A stretch of 64,000 bases of DNA from Halothiobacillus sp045689735 (GTDB taxonomy: Bacteria; Pseudomonadota; Gammaproteobacteria; Halothiobacillales; Halothiobacillaceae): the NCBI RefSeq assembly GCF_045689735.1, contig NZ_CP142685.1, positions 1,054,001 through 1,118,000 of the forward strand. Direction: 5' to 3'. Position numbers and translations under genes: made by a program. Below the pieces are notes generated by a model, which saw only the letters and a list, made by a program, of their open reading frames with translations, was not told the DNA's origin and ran no database searches. Below are positions 33,720 through 42,791 of the stretch, piece by piece. The stretch's first letter is position 1. Every line of letters starts with the position of its first letter.

Positions 33720-34814
33720 TCAAGAAGACTCGCGCGCCAGCGCCATCAACTGTTCGGTTTGATCCGTCTGTCGCAGCGGTTCAATCACCGGGTTAAGTTC
33801 GCCGTTCAAGATACGATCGAGTTGATAGAGCGTGAGATTGATGCGATGGTCGGTGACGCGCCCCTGGGGAAAGTTATAAGTACGGATTCGTTCCGAACGA
33901 TCGCCCGAGCCGACCAGAGCCTTACGGGTCGCCGCTTGCTCGGCCTGGGCGCGCTGCCGCTCCCGATCAGCCAGGCGCGTAGCCAAAACGGAAAGCGCCC
34001 GCGCCTTGTTTTTATGTTGCGAGCGTTCATCCTGACACTCCACCACCATGCCCGTCGGCAAATGCGTGATGCGAATCGCGGAATCGGTTTTGTTCACATG
34101 CTGCCCCCCCGCGCCCGAGGAACGGAAGGTATCAATCCGCAAGGTGGAAGGATCGAGCGTGATGGCTTCGGCTTCTGGCACGGCCGGCATCACGGCGACC
34201 GTTGCCGCCGAAGTATGGATGCGTCCCTGGGTTTCCGTGGTGGGCACCCGCTGCACCCGGTGCGCGCCGGATTCAAATTTCAAGGCAGCGTAAACACCCT
34301 CTCCGCTGATTCGCGCAATCGCTTCCTTGAAGCCGCCATGTTCGCCCGGTTGTTCGCTCAACACCTCAGTCTGCCAACCGCGATAATCGGCATAACGCAG
34401 GTACATACGCAATAAATCGCCCGCGAAAATTGCCGCTTCATCACCGCCGGTTCCGGCGCGCACCTCCAGAATGACATCGCCATCATCTGCGGGGTCATGT
34501 GGTAACAAAAACTGCTTCATGGCCGCATGGATTTGCTCGCGTTCACTGAGCAGGATCGGCAATTCGGCCTGTGCCAGTTCCGCGATCTCCGCATCCCCAT
34601 CTCGGCTCATGGATTGGGCAGACTGGATTCCTTCTGCCAAATATCGTTCGCGTTGAAGTAATTGCACCAATTCGTGTAGCCGCGCATGCTCGCGCGAAAA
34701 GGCACGGAACCGCACCTGATCCTGAATCACACTCGGATCAGCCAGCAGCGCGGTCAGCTCTTCATAACGCTCAGCGAGCGCCAGCAAACGATTTAATAAA
34801 TGATCGGGCAGCAT
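33720..34814 (-). CDS. prfA: peptide chain release factor 1
   Basis: Terminates translation at UAA and UAG. 364 residues. The GGQ motif lies in FRSSGAGGQHVNKTDSA. The stop-codon recognition tripeptide sits in HRVQRVPTTETQGRIHTSA, where E. coli has PAT and this protein has PTT. AGAGG precedes the ATG by six bases. Its own stop is TGA, which RF1 does not read. It is 52 bases after hemA and abuts prmC. Confidence 0.97.
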   Translation of the reverse strand: MLPDHLLNRLLALAERYEELTALLADPSVIQDQVRFRAFSREHARLHELVQLLQRERYLAEGIQSAQSMSRDGDAEIAELAQAELPILLSEREQIHAAMKQFLLPHDPADDGDVILEVRAGTGGDEAAIFAGDLLRMYLRYADYRGWQTEVLSEQPGEHGGFKEAIARISGEGVYAALKFESGAHRVQRVPTTETQGRIHTSAATVAVMPAVPEAEAITLDPSTLRIDTFRSSGAGGQHVNKTDSAIRITHLPTGMVVECQDERSQHKNKARALSVLATRLADRERQRAQAEQAATRKALVGSGDRSERIRTYNFPQGRVTDHRINLTLYQLDRILNGELNPVIEPLRQTDQTEQLMALARESS

Positions 34815-34866
34815 AAAAACCTCTTGCGCCCCTGGGGGAACAAGGCAACGACGCGAAACATGGAGG

Positions 34867-36132
34867 CTATTGTTCGGATGCGTTTGGCGGCAAGCCCAAC
34901 ACCTGTTGAACCGATTGCACCGTCAGCAGATCTCCGGTCGCACAGGCTTCGCGCAACACCACCGTTGGCCGGTGAATCAGCCGATTGGTCAGGGTATTGG
35001 CCAGAAATTCCAGCGCCTGATCCGGGTCTTTGCCGGCAGCCAACAGGGCGCGCGCGCGAAACAGCACATCATCTCGCGTTTGCTCCGCCTGTTGACGGTA
35101 CGATTTGATCAATTCGGCACCGGTTTGCAGCTTGATCCAATCAAGAAAATGCCCCACCTGGTGCTCGATGATCTCTTCCGCCTGCGCCGCCGCCGCCGCC
35201 CGATTCTTCTGCCCCTCATCGATCACGGACTTCAGGTCATCGACCGTGTAGAGGTACACATCCTGCAACTCGGCAACCTGAGGCTCGATGTCCCGGGGAA
35301 CCGCAATATCGACCATGAACATGGGACGGCGCTTCCGCTGTTTGAGCGCCTGTTCCACCGCCCCTTTGCCCAGCACCGGCAACGGGCTGGCCGTTGAAGC
35401 GATGACGATATCGGCCTGATACAAATGTTGAGGAATATCGGCCAGGCCAATCGCAATCCCACCAAACTGTTCGGCCAGGTGATGCGCCCGCTCGATCGAC
35501 CGGTTGGCGACGATCATCTGTTTCAAACCCGTACCATGCAAATGTCGGGCGCACAACTCGATGGTTTCACCGGCGCCAATCAACAACGCGGTTTTCGCGT
35601 TCAGGTCACCAAAAATCTGTCGCGCCAGGCTCACAGCAGCAAAGGCGACGGAGACCGGGCTGGCACCAATCTGCGTATCAGTGCGCACTTGTTTGGCCAC
35701 GGAAAAGGTGTGCTGAAACAACCGGCTCAACACGGGCCCCAACGCTTGGGCATCCTGCGCTACGGAGAAGGCATCCTTGATTTGTCCCAGGATTTGCGGC
35801 TCACCCAGAACCAGAGAATCCAGACCGCAGGCCACCCGCATCAAGTGACGGATGGCCAGCTCATCGCGGTGGTCATAAACATACGGCGCGATCGCTTCGA
35901 CGGGGAGCCGATGATAGGCCGCCAGCCACTCGATCAACTCTTCACGCACACAATCCGCCCGCGTGTAGATTTCGGTGCGGTTGCAGGTCGAGACGATGGC
36001 CGCTTCTTTCGCGCCACAGCCCTGAAGGAGTTCAGCCAGCGCAGACGACAAGCGATCGGGCGCAAACGCAATGCGCTCACGCACATCTACGGGTGCCGTT
36101 TTATGATTCAAGCCGAATGCGATCAGTGACAT
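34867..36132 (-). CDS. hemA: glutamyl-tRNA reductase
   Basis: Reduces glutamyl-tRNA to glutamate-1-semialdehyde, the first step of the C5 haem route. 421 residues. Active-site cysteine C50 in STCNRTEIY. LDSLVLGEPQILGQIKDAF is the family signature, and LLIGAGETIELCARHL is the NADPH fold. The C-terminal helical domain mediates dimerisation. No clear Shine-Dalgarno sequence precedes the start. It heads the hemA-prfA-prmC set but lies only 55 bases after the PAP2 gene. Confidence 0.97.
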   Translation of the reverse strand: MSLIAFGLNHKTAPVDVRERIAFAPDRLSSALAELLQGCGAKEAAIVSTCNRTEIYTRADCVREELIEWLAAYHRLPVEAIAPYVYDHRDELAIRHLMRVACGLDSLVLGEPQILGQIKDAFSVAQDAQALGPVLSRLFQHTFSVAKQVRTDTQIGASPVSVAFAAVSLARQIFGDLNAKTALLIGAGETIELCARHLHGTGLKQMIVANRSIERAHHLAEQFGGIAIGLADIPQHLYQADIVIASTASPLPVLGKGAVEQALKQRKRRPMFMVDIAVPRDIEPQVAELQDVYLYTVDDLKSVIDEGQKNRAAAAAQAEEIIEHQVGHFLDWIKLQTGAELIKSYRQQAEQTRDDVLFRARALLAAGKDPDQALEFLANTLTNRLIHRPTVVLREACATGDLLTVQSVQQVLGLPPNASEQ

Positions 36133-36187
36133 AGCTGAGAATTATAGCGCGGGCAAGGAATCGCGCCCAAGCAACACCACCAAACCA

Positions 36188-37036
36188 TTAATTCCGGCGC
36201 CCCAGGTCGTGAACTGGCAAGATTTGCCGCAGGCGCGACAACCCCGCTGGACGCCGAACCATCGCCACCGCCAATGACAGCACCGCGAGGATGGCCACGC
36301 TCCAATTGGCCCAATGTCCCTGCGGATAGCCCGCATTGAACCAAGGCGCGGTGAGCGCCAGCACCGTCGTAATCACAACACCCGTCGGCAACGGCCACGC
36401 GGCCTGATCCAACGCCGGCCAATGATCGAGCCAACGACGCGCGAGCACGACCGATACAATCCCGATGACGCTGCCCGCCAGAATATCTGTCGGCCAGTGA
36501 ACGCCCACAGCCAACCGCGACACGGCCATCACCGAAGCCAGAAACAGCAATAACGCGGACCAGCCCAAAGAAAGGCGCCAACCCACAATCAGCAATGCGG
36601 CCAGGGTGAACGCGGTGACGGAATGCCCGGACGGAAAGCTGCCGTGATCCAAACGATGGCCAATCAAGTGAAAAGAATCCATGGGCAATACCGCCGGAGG
36701 TCTCGGCACATCCAAAATCGGCTTGATCGTATGCGTAATCAGCGTCGCGATCAGTGCGGCCAGCAGCAACAGTGCCGCGAGGCGGGGACGCCACAACAAA
36801 ACGGGCACTAGCAAGCCCAATGCCAGATAAGTATCGGCCAGCGAAGTCATTCCGGACCAGAAGACCGGAGATATCACCGATAACTCATTGAAATAATGAA
36901 AAACCGCCAGTTTCCAGCTCGGCATGACCGTCAACAGAATCAGCGCTAGACTGGCGGTCATTGCAAAACCACACATCAGCCGGGCACCTGGGGTTTGGCA
37001 CGAGACTGTCTGTTGGATGGGGTAATTTTGGTTCAT
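36188..37036 (-). CDS. PAP2-family membrane phosphatase
   Basis: 282 residues with about seven hydrophobic segments. The three PAP2 motifs are present in order: KPILDVPRPP, SFPSGHS and SRLAVGVHWPTD, giving the catalytic histidines and arginines on the periplasmic side. Relatives remove phosphate from undecaprenyl pyrophosphate, phosphatidylglycerophosphate or lipid A; the substrate here is open. It overlaps the glycosyltransferase gene by four bases (ATGA), which suggests a shared polyprenyl-phosphate pathway. Confidence 0.9.
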   Translation of the reverse strand: MNQNYPIQQTVSCQTPGARLMCGFAMTASLALILLTVMPSWKLAVFHYFNELSVISPVFWSGMTSLADTYLALGLLVPVLLWRPRLAALLLLAALIATLITHTIKPILDVPRPPAVLPMDSFHLIGHRLDHGSFPSGHSVTAFTLAALLIVGWRLSLGWSALLLFLASVMAVSRLAVGVHWPTDILAGSVIGIVSVVLARRWLDHWPALDQAAWPLPTGVVITTVLALTAPWFNAGYPQGHWANWSVAILAVLSLAVAMVRRPAGLSRLRQILPVHDLGRRN

Positions 37037-38064
37037 CGGCTGGCGGGCTCTTTCGTGAATGAATCCCCCGGCAGACTCCAGACCGGCTGTTCAAGTTCCG
37101 CCATGGCATCCTTGCGAATGTGATAGGACTGAACGGTCTGGGATTCGTAGTAAGTTCTCGACAGCATCTCAGAAAGTACGCCCGTCAATAAAATCTGCAC
37201 AGACATCAACATCAACATGATGCCGACCATAAACAGCGGGCGATCCCCGATGGACTCCCCTAGGATTTTCAGCACGAGTAAATAGCCCAGAATGCCGCCT
37301 CCCAAGCTGCCGAGCCCCAGACCCAACATGCCAAAAAAATGTGCCGGACGGGCGGCAAAACGCATAAAGAAATACACGGAAATCAAGTCGATGATCACCC
37401 GAAAGGTGCGGGATAAACCGTATTTTGAGGTGCCGGCCGTTCGGGGATGGTGGGCGACAACCTCTTCCTGAATGCGGCTGGGCGCGGTTTGTGTGGCCAT
37501 CCAGGCGGGGATGAAACGGTGCATCTCCCCATACAAACGCACGCCTTTGATCACCGAGGCGCGAAACACTTTCAGGCTGCAGCCATAATCGTGCAGCGTG
37601 ACGCCGGTAATCTTGCGAATCAACCGGTTCGCGATTTTCGACGGCACTTTGCGCAACCAGAGGTTGTCCTGCCGGTTTTTACGCCAGCCGGCCACAAGAT
37701 CCAGATCCTCATCGAGCAGGCGCTGCACCATCCGGGGTATATCGATGGGATCGTTTTGCAAATCACCATCCAGCGTGGCAATCACCTGCCCATGCGCCAG
37801 GTCGATACCGGCCTGCATCGCGGCGGTTTGTCCAAAATTTCGAGCCAAGGGCACCAGGCGCACATGCGAACCGTACTGCTGCTGTGCTGAACGAATATGG
37901 GGGACGGTACGATCGGTCGAACCGTCATCGACCAACAAAATCTCCCATCCAGCCGGGTAATCTGCCAACGCCTCGTGCACCCGTGCGAGGAGTGGCTCGA
38001 TATTGTCTTCTTCGTTAAAAATCGGCACGACCAACGATAATGGCACCAGCGCGCGTTTTTCCAT
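37033..38064 (-). CDS. family 2 glycosyltransferase, polyprenyl-phosphate type
   Basis: 343 residues from MEKRALVPLSLVVPIFNEED. The GT2 domain has LLVDDGSTD and TLDGDLQNDP. Two C-terminal membrane helices (about 230-285) with HFFGMLGLGLGSLGG are like those of ArnC/GtrB/DPM1-type enzymes that load a sugar onto undecaprenyl phosphate. AAGGA lies five to six bases before this ATG, so I prefer it to an ATG 11 codons upstream. The donor sugar cannot be read from sequence. Confidence 0.9.
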   Translation of the reverse strand: MEKRALVPLSLVVPIFNEEDNIEPLLARVHEALADYPAGWEILLVDDGSTDRTVPHIRSAQQQYGSHVRLVPLARNFGQTAAMQAGIDLAHGQVIATLDGDLQNDPIDIPRMVQRLLDEDLDLVAGWRKNRQDNLWLRKVPSKIANRLIRKITGVTLHDYGCSLKVFRASVIKGVRLYGEMHRFIPAWMATQTAPSRIQEEVVAHHPRTAGTSKYGLSRTFRVIIDLISVYFFMRFAARPAHFFGMLGLGLGSLGGGILGYLLVLKILGESIGDRPLFMVGIMLMLMSVQILLTGVLSEMLSRTYYESQTVQSYHIRKDAMAELEQPVWSLPGDSFTKEPASR

Positions 38065-38108
38065 ACCGGTTCCTTTTTGACACCCTGCCCAGAACAAGGC
38101 AGTGGATT

Positions 38109-38543
38109 CTACGCGATCGTCGCGTTCTCGCCCACCCGACGCTGTACCGCCTGTGCCAGTACTTCATAAGGCGTGATGCCGACAAACACATCAATCACCT
38201 GCTCGTCGTCAATCAAGACCACGGTCGGGGTCGCCATAATGCGTAAACTTAACGCGATGGAACGCTGCGTCGTCACCGACAGGACGCAAATCCGTCCGGG
38301 ATATTCGGCTTGCAAACGACGGATGGCCGGCGCCATCCGTCGGCACGCCACACACTGCGCTGATTCAAACACCAGCAGTCGGGCACCCTCGAAGTGCCAG
38401 TCACCCTCAGCACAAGCCGTCGCCACAGACTCCGGCACCCGTTGACCGCGCACGGACTTTGCCCGACGAACCACGATCCATTGACCCAAGAGTAATAAAA
38501 CCACCAGCCCCAGCAACACCAGGGGAACGGTCAAATCAGGCAT
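38109..38543 (-). CDS. membrane-anchored thioredoxin-fold protein
   Basis: 144 residues: a membrane helix at about 5-26, then a thioredoxin-like domain. The redox motif is CVAC (C64, C67) in FESAQCVACRRMAPAIRRL, and the cis-proline is P106 in MATPTVVLID. The predicted orientation places the domain either side of the membrane; positive residues VRRAKSVR directly after the helix favour a cytoplasmic domain. The partner is unknown. AAGGA precedes the ATG. It is 44 bases before the glycosyltransferase gene and diverges from the DUF815 gene. Confidence 0.8.
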   Translation of the reverse strand: MPDLTVPLVLLGLVVLLLLGQWIVVRRAKSVRGQRVPESVATACAEGDWHFEGARLLVFESAQCVACRRMAPAIRRLQAEYPGRICVLSVTTQRSIALSLRIMATPTVVLIDDEQVIDVFVGITPYEVLAQAVQRRVGENATIA

Positions 38544-38635
38544 CGCGTATCCTTGAAATCGATCAGCAAACCGTTTGCCATTGTACCGGCCACACCGTTA
38601 AATTAAATGGCTCCACAACGATTTGCAGGCTCCCC

Positions 38636-39505
38636 ATGCTCGCAGCACCTAACCCCACGCGCCAGACCAAATTTTTCCTGCGCCATCAACGGCCGACCGT
38701 GATACATCCCAATCCGTTGCCCCTGGCGATCGCGCAACGCTGGGATCCTCAGCACGGCTTTCGACGGATTCACCATCCGGCGCTGGTCGATCCGCTGGAA
38801 CTCCTTCATCGGGATCGGCAGATTCATCAACTGCGACGGAATACCCAGCTCTTCTTGAGCGGCCAACCCGCCAATCATGCCTTGCTTTGGGGTGCCCGAG
38901 GCACGGGCAAGAGCTCGGTGATCCGTGCGATGCTCAGCGAGTTCGGAGGCGCCCAGCTCGGGATGGTCGAACTCGAACGCCCTGCCCTGCAAAATCTGGG
39001 CGATTTGACGCAGATACTCGGCGACCAGCCGCAGCGCCGTTTCATTTTATTCGTCGATGATTTGTCCTTCGAAGTGGGCGACCCCAGTTACAAAGCACTC
39101 AAGGCGCTTCTGGATGGCTCGCTGATGGCGCCGCCCGATAATGTTTTGGTTTACGCCAGTTCCAATCGCCGCCATTTGTTGCCCGAAACCATGCACGATA
39201 ATTTGGGCGCACAAATCGTCGAAGGCGAACTCCACGAAGGCGATGCAATCGATGAAAAAATTTCGCTCTCAGAACGCTTCGGTTTGTGGCTTTCCTTTCA
39301 TCCCTTCACGCAACAGCAATACCTCGACATCGTGGCACACCAATTACAACACTTGTTAACGCAGGGCGTGACAAACCAAACATTGCACGACCGCGCCGCC
39401 TGGGAACCAGCGGCGGTGCAATTTGCCCGACTGCGCGGTTCCCGTAGTGGCCGGGTGGCGCAGCAGTTCGTCCGGTATTGGCAGTCGGAGCATCTGGCTT
39501 CATGA
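38636..39505 (+). CDS. DUF815-family AAA ATPase
   Basis: 289 residues. Walker A is LLWGARGTGKSS, Walker B is RFILFVDDLSFE, and the DUF815 signature continues with YKALKALLDGS and VLVYASSNRRHL. DUF815 ATPases are widespread in proteobacteria, but their job is not established. I chose the ATG at 38636, preceded by a short AGG, because upstream in-frame codons run through the divergent promoter region. Right after the stop a 7-bp inverted repeat TGAATCG / CGATTCA encloses a T-rich loop, not a standard terminator. Confidence 0.88.
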   Translation: MLAAPNPTRQTKFFLRHQRPTVIHPNPLPLAIAQRWDPQHGFRRIHHPALVDPLELLHRDRQIHQLRRNTQLFLSGQPANHALLWGARGTGKSSVIRAMLSEFGGAQLGMVELERPALQNLGDLTQILGDQPQRRFILFVDDLSFEVGDPSYKALKALLDGSLMAPPDNVLVYASSNRRHLLPETMHDNLGAQIVEGELHEGDAIDEKISLSERFGLWLSFHPFTQQQYLDIVAHQLQHLLTQGVTNQTLHDRAAWEPAAVQFARLRGSRSGRVAQQFVRYWQSEHLAS

Positions 39506-39600
39506 ATCGGCGGGGGGTTTTTTCTTTCTCATCGATTCAGCCTGATGATCAAACAGGAAATGGCAAATAAACAACACCCTCCGATTAAAAGGGGTAAGCA

Positions 39601-39753
39601 TTGAAAAAACCGCTTGTCTTTTCATGGATTTGGTTTATCTTCGGGAGTCGTGTGATTGCAGCCAGACTGCAGTTCACCCAAGTGGTGTGTTTTCGTGCTG
39701 AAGCATCGCTCGGTCTGTTTTGCCAGCACGGGTTCGTGAGTTTTTTTCGATGA
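39601..39753 (+). CDS. possible upstream open reading frame of the RRM gene
   Basis: A TTG preceded by AAAAGGGG (six-base gap) opens a 50-codon frame starting like a signal sequence (KKPLVFSWIWFIFGSRVIAA). It ends in a TGA that overlaps the RRM start (ATGA). The RRM start itself has only a weak Shine-Dalgarno sequence. No family is recognised, and the frame could be chance in a cold-shock leader. The remaining 39506-39600 shows no gene or clear promoter. Confidence 0.3.
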   Translation: MKKPLVFSWIWFIFGSRVIAARLQFTQVVCFRAEASLGLFCQHGFVSFFR

Positions 39754-40022
39754 TCAATATCTATGTGGGCAACCTGTCCTATCAATCTACTGACGCCGAT
39801 GTGCGCGGTGCGTTCGAAGCCTTTGGCGAAGTCAAATCCGCCAAGGTAATCCAAGACATGGCGACAGGTCGCTCCAAAGGCTTCGCATTTGTTGAAATGG
39901 CCGATAAAGCCGCCGGCGAAACGGCTATCGAGCAGCTCGATAATTCGTCTCTCAATGGTCGGAATATTCGTGTCAACGAAGCCCGCCCGCGTGAGCCGCG
40001 CGAGTTCCGCCCACGCCGCTAA
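39750..40022 (+). CDS. RRM-domain RNA-binding protein (cold-shock type)
   Basis: 90 residues, essentially one RNA-recognition motif. RNP2 is IYVGNL (4-9) and RNP1 is KGFAFVEM (43-50). The tail is rich in Arg and Pro (EARPREPREFRPRR). Bacterial proteins of this kind resemble cyanobacterial Rbp proteins and are often cold-induced, usually with a long untranslated leader, as seems to be the case here. The start is the ATG at 39750; an earlier in-frame TTG at 39720 is unlikely. Two hairpins follow. Confidence 0.93.
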   Translation: MINIYVGNLSYQSTDADVRGAFEAFGEVKSAKVIQDMATGRSKGFAFVEMADKAAGETAIEQLDNSSLNGRNIRVNEARPREPREFRPRR

Positions 40023-40025
40023 GCC

Positions 40026-40064
40026 TTTTCAGGCGCAGCAAAATATTTAAGCTGCGCCTGAAAA
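40026..40064 (+). terminator. perfect 14-bp hairpin after the RRM gene
   Basis: TTTTCAGGCGCAGC / GCTGCGCCTGAAAA with an 11-base AT-rich loop, starting three bases after the stop codon. There is no U run, so it may stabilise the mRNA end rather than terminate. Confidence 0.5.
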
Positions 40065-40079
40065 TCCGCATTGAAAGAT

Positions 40080-40104
40080 AAGCCCGTTACCCGGGCTTTT
40101 TTTA
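40080..40104 (+). terminator. rho-independent terminator of the RRM gene
   Basis: AAGCCCG / CGGGCTT with a 5-base loop, running into seven T bases (40097-40103). Together with the preceding hairpin it makes a tandem end structure. Confidence 0.85.
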
Positions 40105-40174
40105 TTGATACTGAATTTATCGGGGTCGCGTATTGATGAATGCGCGATTTCTATGTTTGTTGCACCGAACAAAG

Positions 40175-41326
40175 TCAGCCGCCGTGCTTGACGATTTGCC
40201 GAAACACACGCCCACTCATCTGACACATCAATTCGTAACTGATGGTTGACGATGCTTGAGCCACTTCGTCGATGGGCAATCCATCTCCCCAACACACCAC
40301 CTCATCCCCAACCTTTGCGTGAATGCCACGCAAATCGACCGTCACCAGATCCATCGACACACGCCCCAGAACGGCTGTCCGCTGGCCGTTCACCAGAATC
40401 GGCGTACCATTAGGGGCATGGCGCGGATAGCCATCACCATAGCCGACAGCCACCACGCCAACCGGCATGCGCTCTGGTGCGACAAATCGCCCCCCGTAGC
40501 CAATCTCGTCACCGGCCGCGACTTGCCGCACGGCCAGCAATCGTGATCGCAGCGTCATGACCGGGCGTAAATCCCAGTCGGCCGCCGTGCCGTTGAGTGT
40601 GGGATTCCCCCCGTAGATCATAATGCCGGGCCGAACCCAATCCCCGCCCATGTCGGGAAAGCGCAGCAATGCTGCCGAATTGCACAAGCTTTTTTCTGCA
40701 TCGATGGCTTGTGTCACTTGATCAAAGCAGGATTTTTGCTGTCGGGTCGGCGCCTCATCCGGTTCATCAGCGCGTGCGAAATGGGTCAAAATCCCGGGTC
40801 GTTCGCGCAGCCCTCGCAGTTCGCTGAGTCGTTGATAAGCCGCAGCAAATTCATCTGGACGAAACCCGACGCGGTGCATCCCCGTATCAAGTTTGATCCA
40901 AGCCGTTAAACGCAATCCCGCAATCCCGTTACCCAGCGCATCAATCTGGCTTGCGTGGTGAAACACCGGCTCAAGAAATCGTTGCGCGGCGCGACGGGCT
41001 TCTTGGGCTTCCATCACGCCCTGCAGAACGAGTATCCGCTCGGTCAACCCCGCTTGCCGCAGGGCTTCCCCTTCGGCCAGAGTCGCCACCAGCCAACCAT
41101 CGACCTGGCCACGCAATGCCTGCGCCACGGGAACCGCGCCATGACCATAGCCGTCGGCCTTGACCGCCACGAAAATTTTTCGCCCAGCGGCGGCGGAGCG
41201 GGCACGACCGGCGTTATGCTCTAACGCAGCAAGATCAATCGTCAATTCCGCCCGGCGAAGCGCCCGAGACACCGCAGCGGAAATCTGGAGCGGCGTCGGT
41301 GCGAGTGGACGGTCTGTCTCGCTCAC
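40175..41326 (-). CDS. alr: alanine racemase
   Basis: PLP enzyme making D-alanine for peptidoglycan. 383 residues. The PLP lysine is K56 in VAVKADGYGHGA. The second catalytic tyrosine is in GDEIGYGGRF, and the C-terminal SISYELMCQMSGR-like end (TISYELMCQMSGRV) is characteristic. It starts with GTG overlapping the dnaB stop (GTGA). The order dnaB-alr is conserved in many gammaproteobacteria. Confidence 0.97.
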   Translation of the reverse strand: MSETDRPLAPTPLQISAAVSRALRRAELTIDLAALEHNAGRARSAAAGRKIFVAVKADGYGHGAVPVAQALRGQVDGWLVATLAEGEALRQAGLTERILVLQGVMEAQEARRAAQRFLEPVFHHASQIDALGNGIAGLRLTAWIKLDTGMHRVGFRPDEFAAAYQRLSELRGLRERPGILTHFARADEPDEAPTRQQKSCFDQVTQAIDAEKSLCNSAALLRFPDMGGDWVRPGIMIYGGNPTLNGTAADWDLRPVMTLRSRLLAVRQVAAGDEIGYGGRFVAPERMPVGVVAVGYGDGYPRHAPNGTPILVNGQRTAVLGRVSMDLVTVDLRGIHAKVGDEVVCWGDGLPIDEVAQASSTISYELMCQMSGRVFRQIVKHGG

Positions 41327-42741
41327 GCCTCATACCCCGGAGGGATGCTGTCATTGGGGATGTAGTCTTCAAACCGGGTATTCTGGCCGCGGAATGTGAG
41401 GAATAAATTCCCAATCGGTCCGTTCCGCTGCTTGCCAATAATGATTTCTGCCATGCCCTTTTGCGGAGACTCCTTGTCGTAGACCTCATCGCGATAAATG
41501 AACACGATCAAGTCGGCATCTTGCTCAATCGCCCCCGATTCACGCAAATCCGACATCACCGGGCGCTTATTCGGGCGTTGCTCCAAGGAGCGATTCAACT
41601 GGGACAGTGCGACCACCGGAACCTCCAGCTCTTTGGCGATCGCCTTGAGTGACCGGGAAATTTCAGAAATTTCGTTGGTGCGATTTTCTTTGCTACCCGG
41701 CACCTGCATCAACTGCAGGTAATCGACCACGATCACCCCTAAATCGCAGGTTCGCGCCAATCGACGCGCCCGGGAGCGCAAATCACTCGGAGATAAGGCC
41801 GGTGTATCATCGATGTAAATTTCCGTCTGGCTCAAAATCCCGACGGCGGAAGTCAGTCGATGCCAGTCTGGATCGTCCAACCGACCGGTACGCACTTTGG
41901 TTTGATCGACCCGGCCAATGGATGAAAGCATCCGCAATGCCAGTTGTTCCCCCGGCATTTCCATCGAAAACACGGCAACGGCCTTGCGTCCGGAAATGGC
42001 AATATGTTCCGCCATATTCATCGCGAAGGTGGTTTTACCCATGGAGGGACGCCCGGCCACGATGACCAAATCCCCCGGCTGCAGCCCGGAGGTCATCGCG
42101 TCGAAATCGGTGAAGCCGCTTGCGTGCCCCGTGATGGGTTCTTCGCGGCCAAACAGTTCAGTCACCCTATCCATGGCTTGAACCATCAATTCTTTGATCG
42201 GACGGAAGCCGCGTTTTACCCGCTCACCGGCATCGGCGATGGCGAAAATCTCTCGCTCGGCAAATTCGAGGACTTCGGCTGCGCTGCGCCCCTCGGGTTG
42301 ATAACCCATCTGCACGATCTGGGTGCCGACTTCAATCAGCCGGCGCATCACGGCATGTTCGCGGATCGTAAGCGCATACGCCTGAATGTTCGCCGCAGTC
42401 GGCACGGCATCCAGCAAGGCACGCAGGTAGGCCAGCCCACCCACCGATTCAAGTAACTCTCGTTTGGCGAGCCATTCCGCCACCATCACGGCATCGTATG
42501 GCTGATTCTCATCGGCCAGCGAAACCGCCGCCGTATAAATCTGCCGATGATCCGCCCGATAAAAATCTTCCGACTTGAGCAGATCGCTGATTTTTTCGAG
42601 CGATTGGCCATCGAGCATAACCCCGCCCAACACCGCCTGTTCCGCTTCTTGTGAATGGGGCGGCAGACGCAGCCCGGCCAGCGATTCTGGCGACAAGGCA
42701 AACGGCGTAGAGGGTAACGGTGCGGACGACTCGGTGGTCAT
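41323..42741 (-). CDS. dnaB: replicative DNA helicase
   Basis: Hexameric helicase at the replication fork. 472 residues. The N-terminal domain (LRLPPHSQEAEQAVLGGVML) is followed by the RecA-like motor with Walker A GRPSMGKTT, Walker B GVIVVDYLQLM and the switch region RSLKAIAKELEVPVVALSQL. No intein. It ends overlapping alr by four bases and lies 50 bases after the small lipoprotein gene, so the opg genes may read through into it. Confidence 0.97.
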   Translation of the reverse strand: MTTESSAPLPSTPFALSPESLAGLRLPPHSQEAEQAVLGGVMLDGQSLEKISDLLKSEDFYRADHRQIYTAAVSLADENQPYDAVMVAEWLAKRELLESVGGLAYLRALLDAVPTAANIQAYALTIREHAVMRRLIEVGTQIVQMGYQPEGRSAAEVLEFAEREIFAIADAGERVKRGFRPIKELMVQAMDRVTELFGREEPITGHASGFTDFDAMTSGLQPGDLVIVAGRPSMGKTTFAMNMAEHIAISGRKAVAVFSMEMPGEQLALRMLSSIGRVDQTKVRTGRLDDPDWHRLTSAVGILSQTEIYIDDTPALSPSDLRSRARRLARTCDLGVIVVDYLQLMQVPGSKENRTNEISEISRSLKAIAKELEVPVVALSQLNRSLEQRPNKRPVMSDLRESGAIEQDADLIVFIYRDEVYDKESPQKGMAEIIIGKQRNGPIGNLFLTFRGQNTRFEDYIPNDSIPPGYEA

Positions 42742-42791
42742 GAACGATATCCGATCAGGAAAAAACTAATTCTTTGATGAAAGATCATGAG

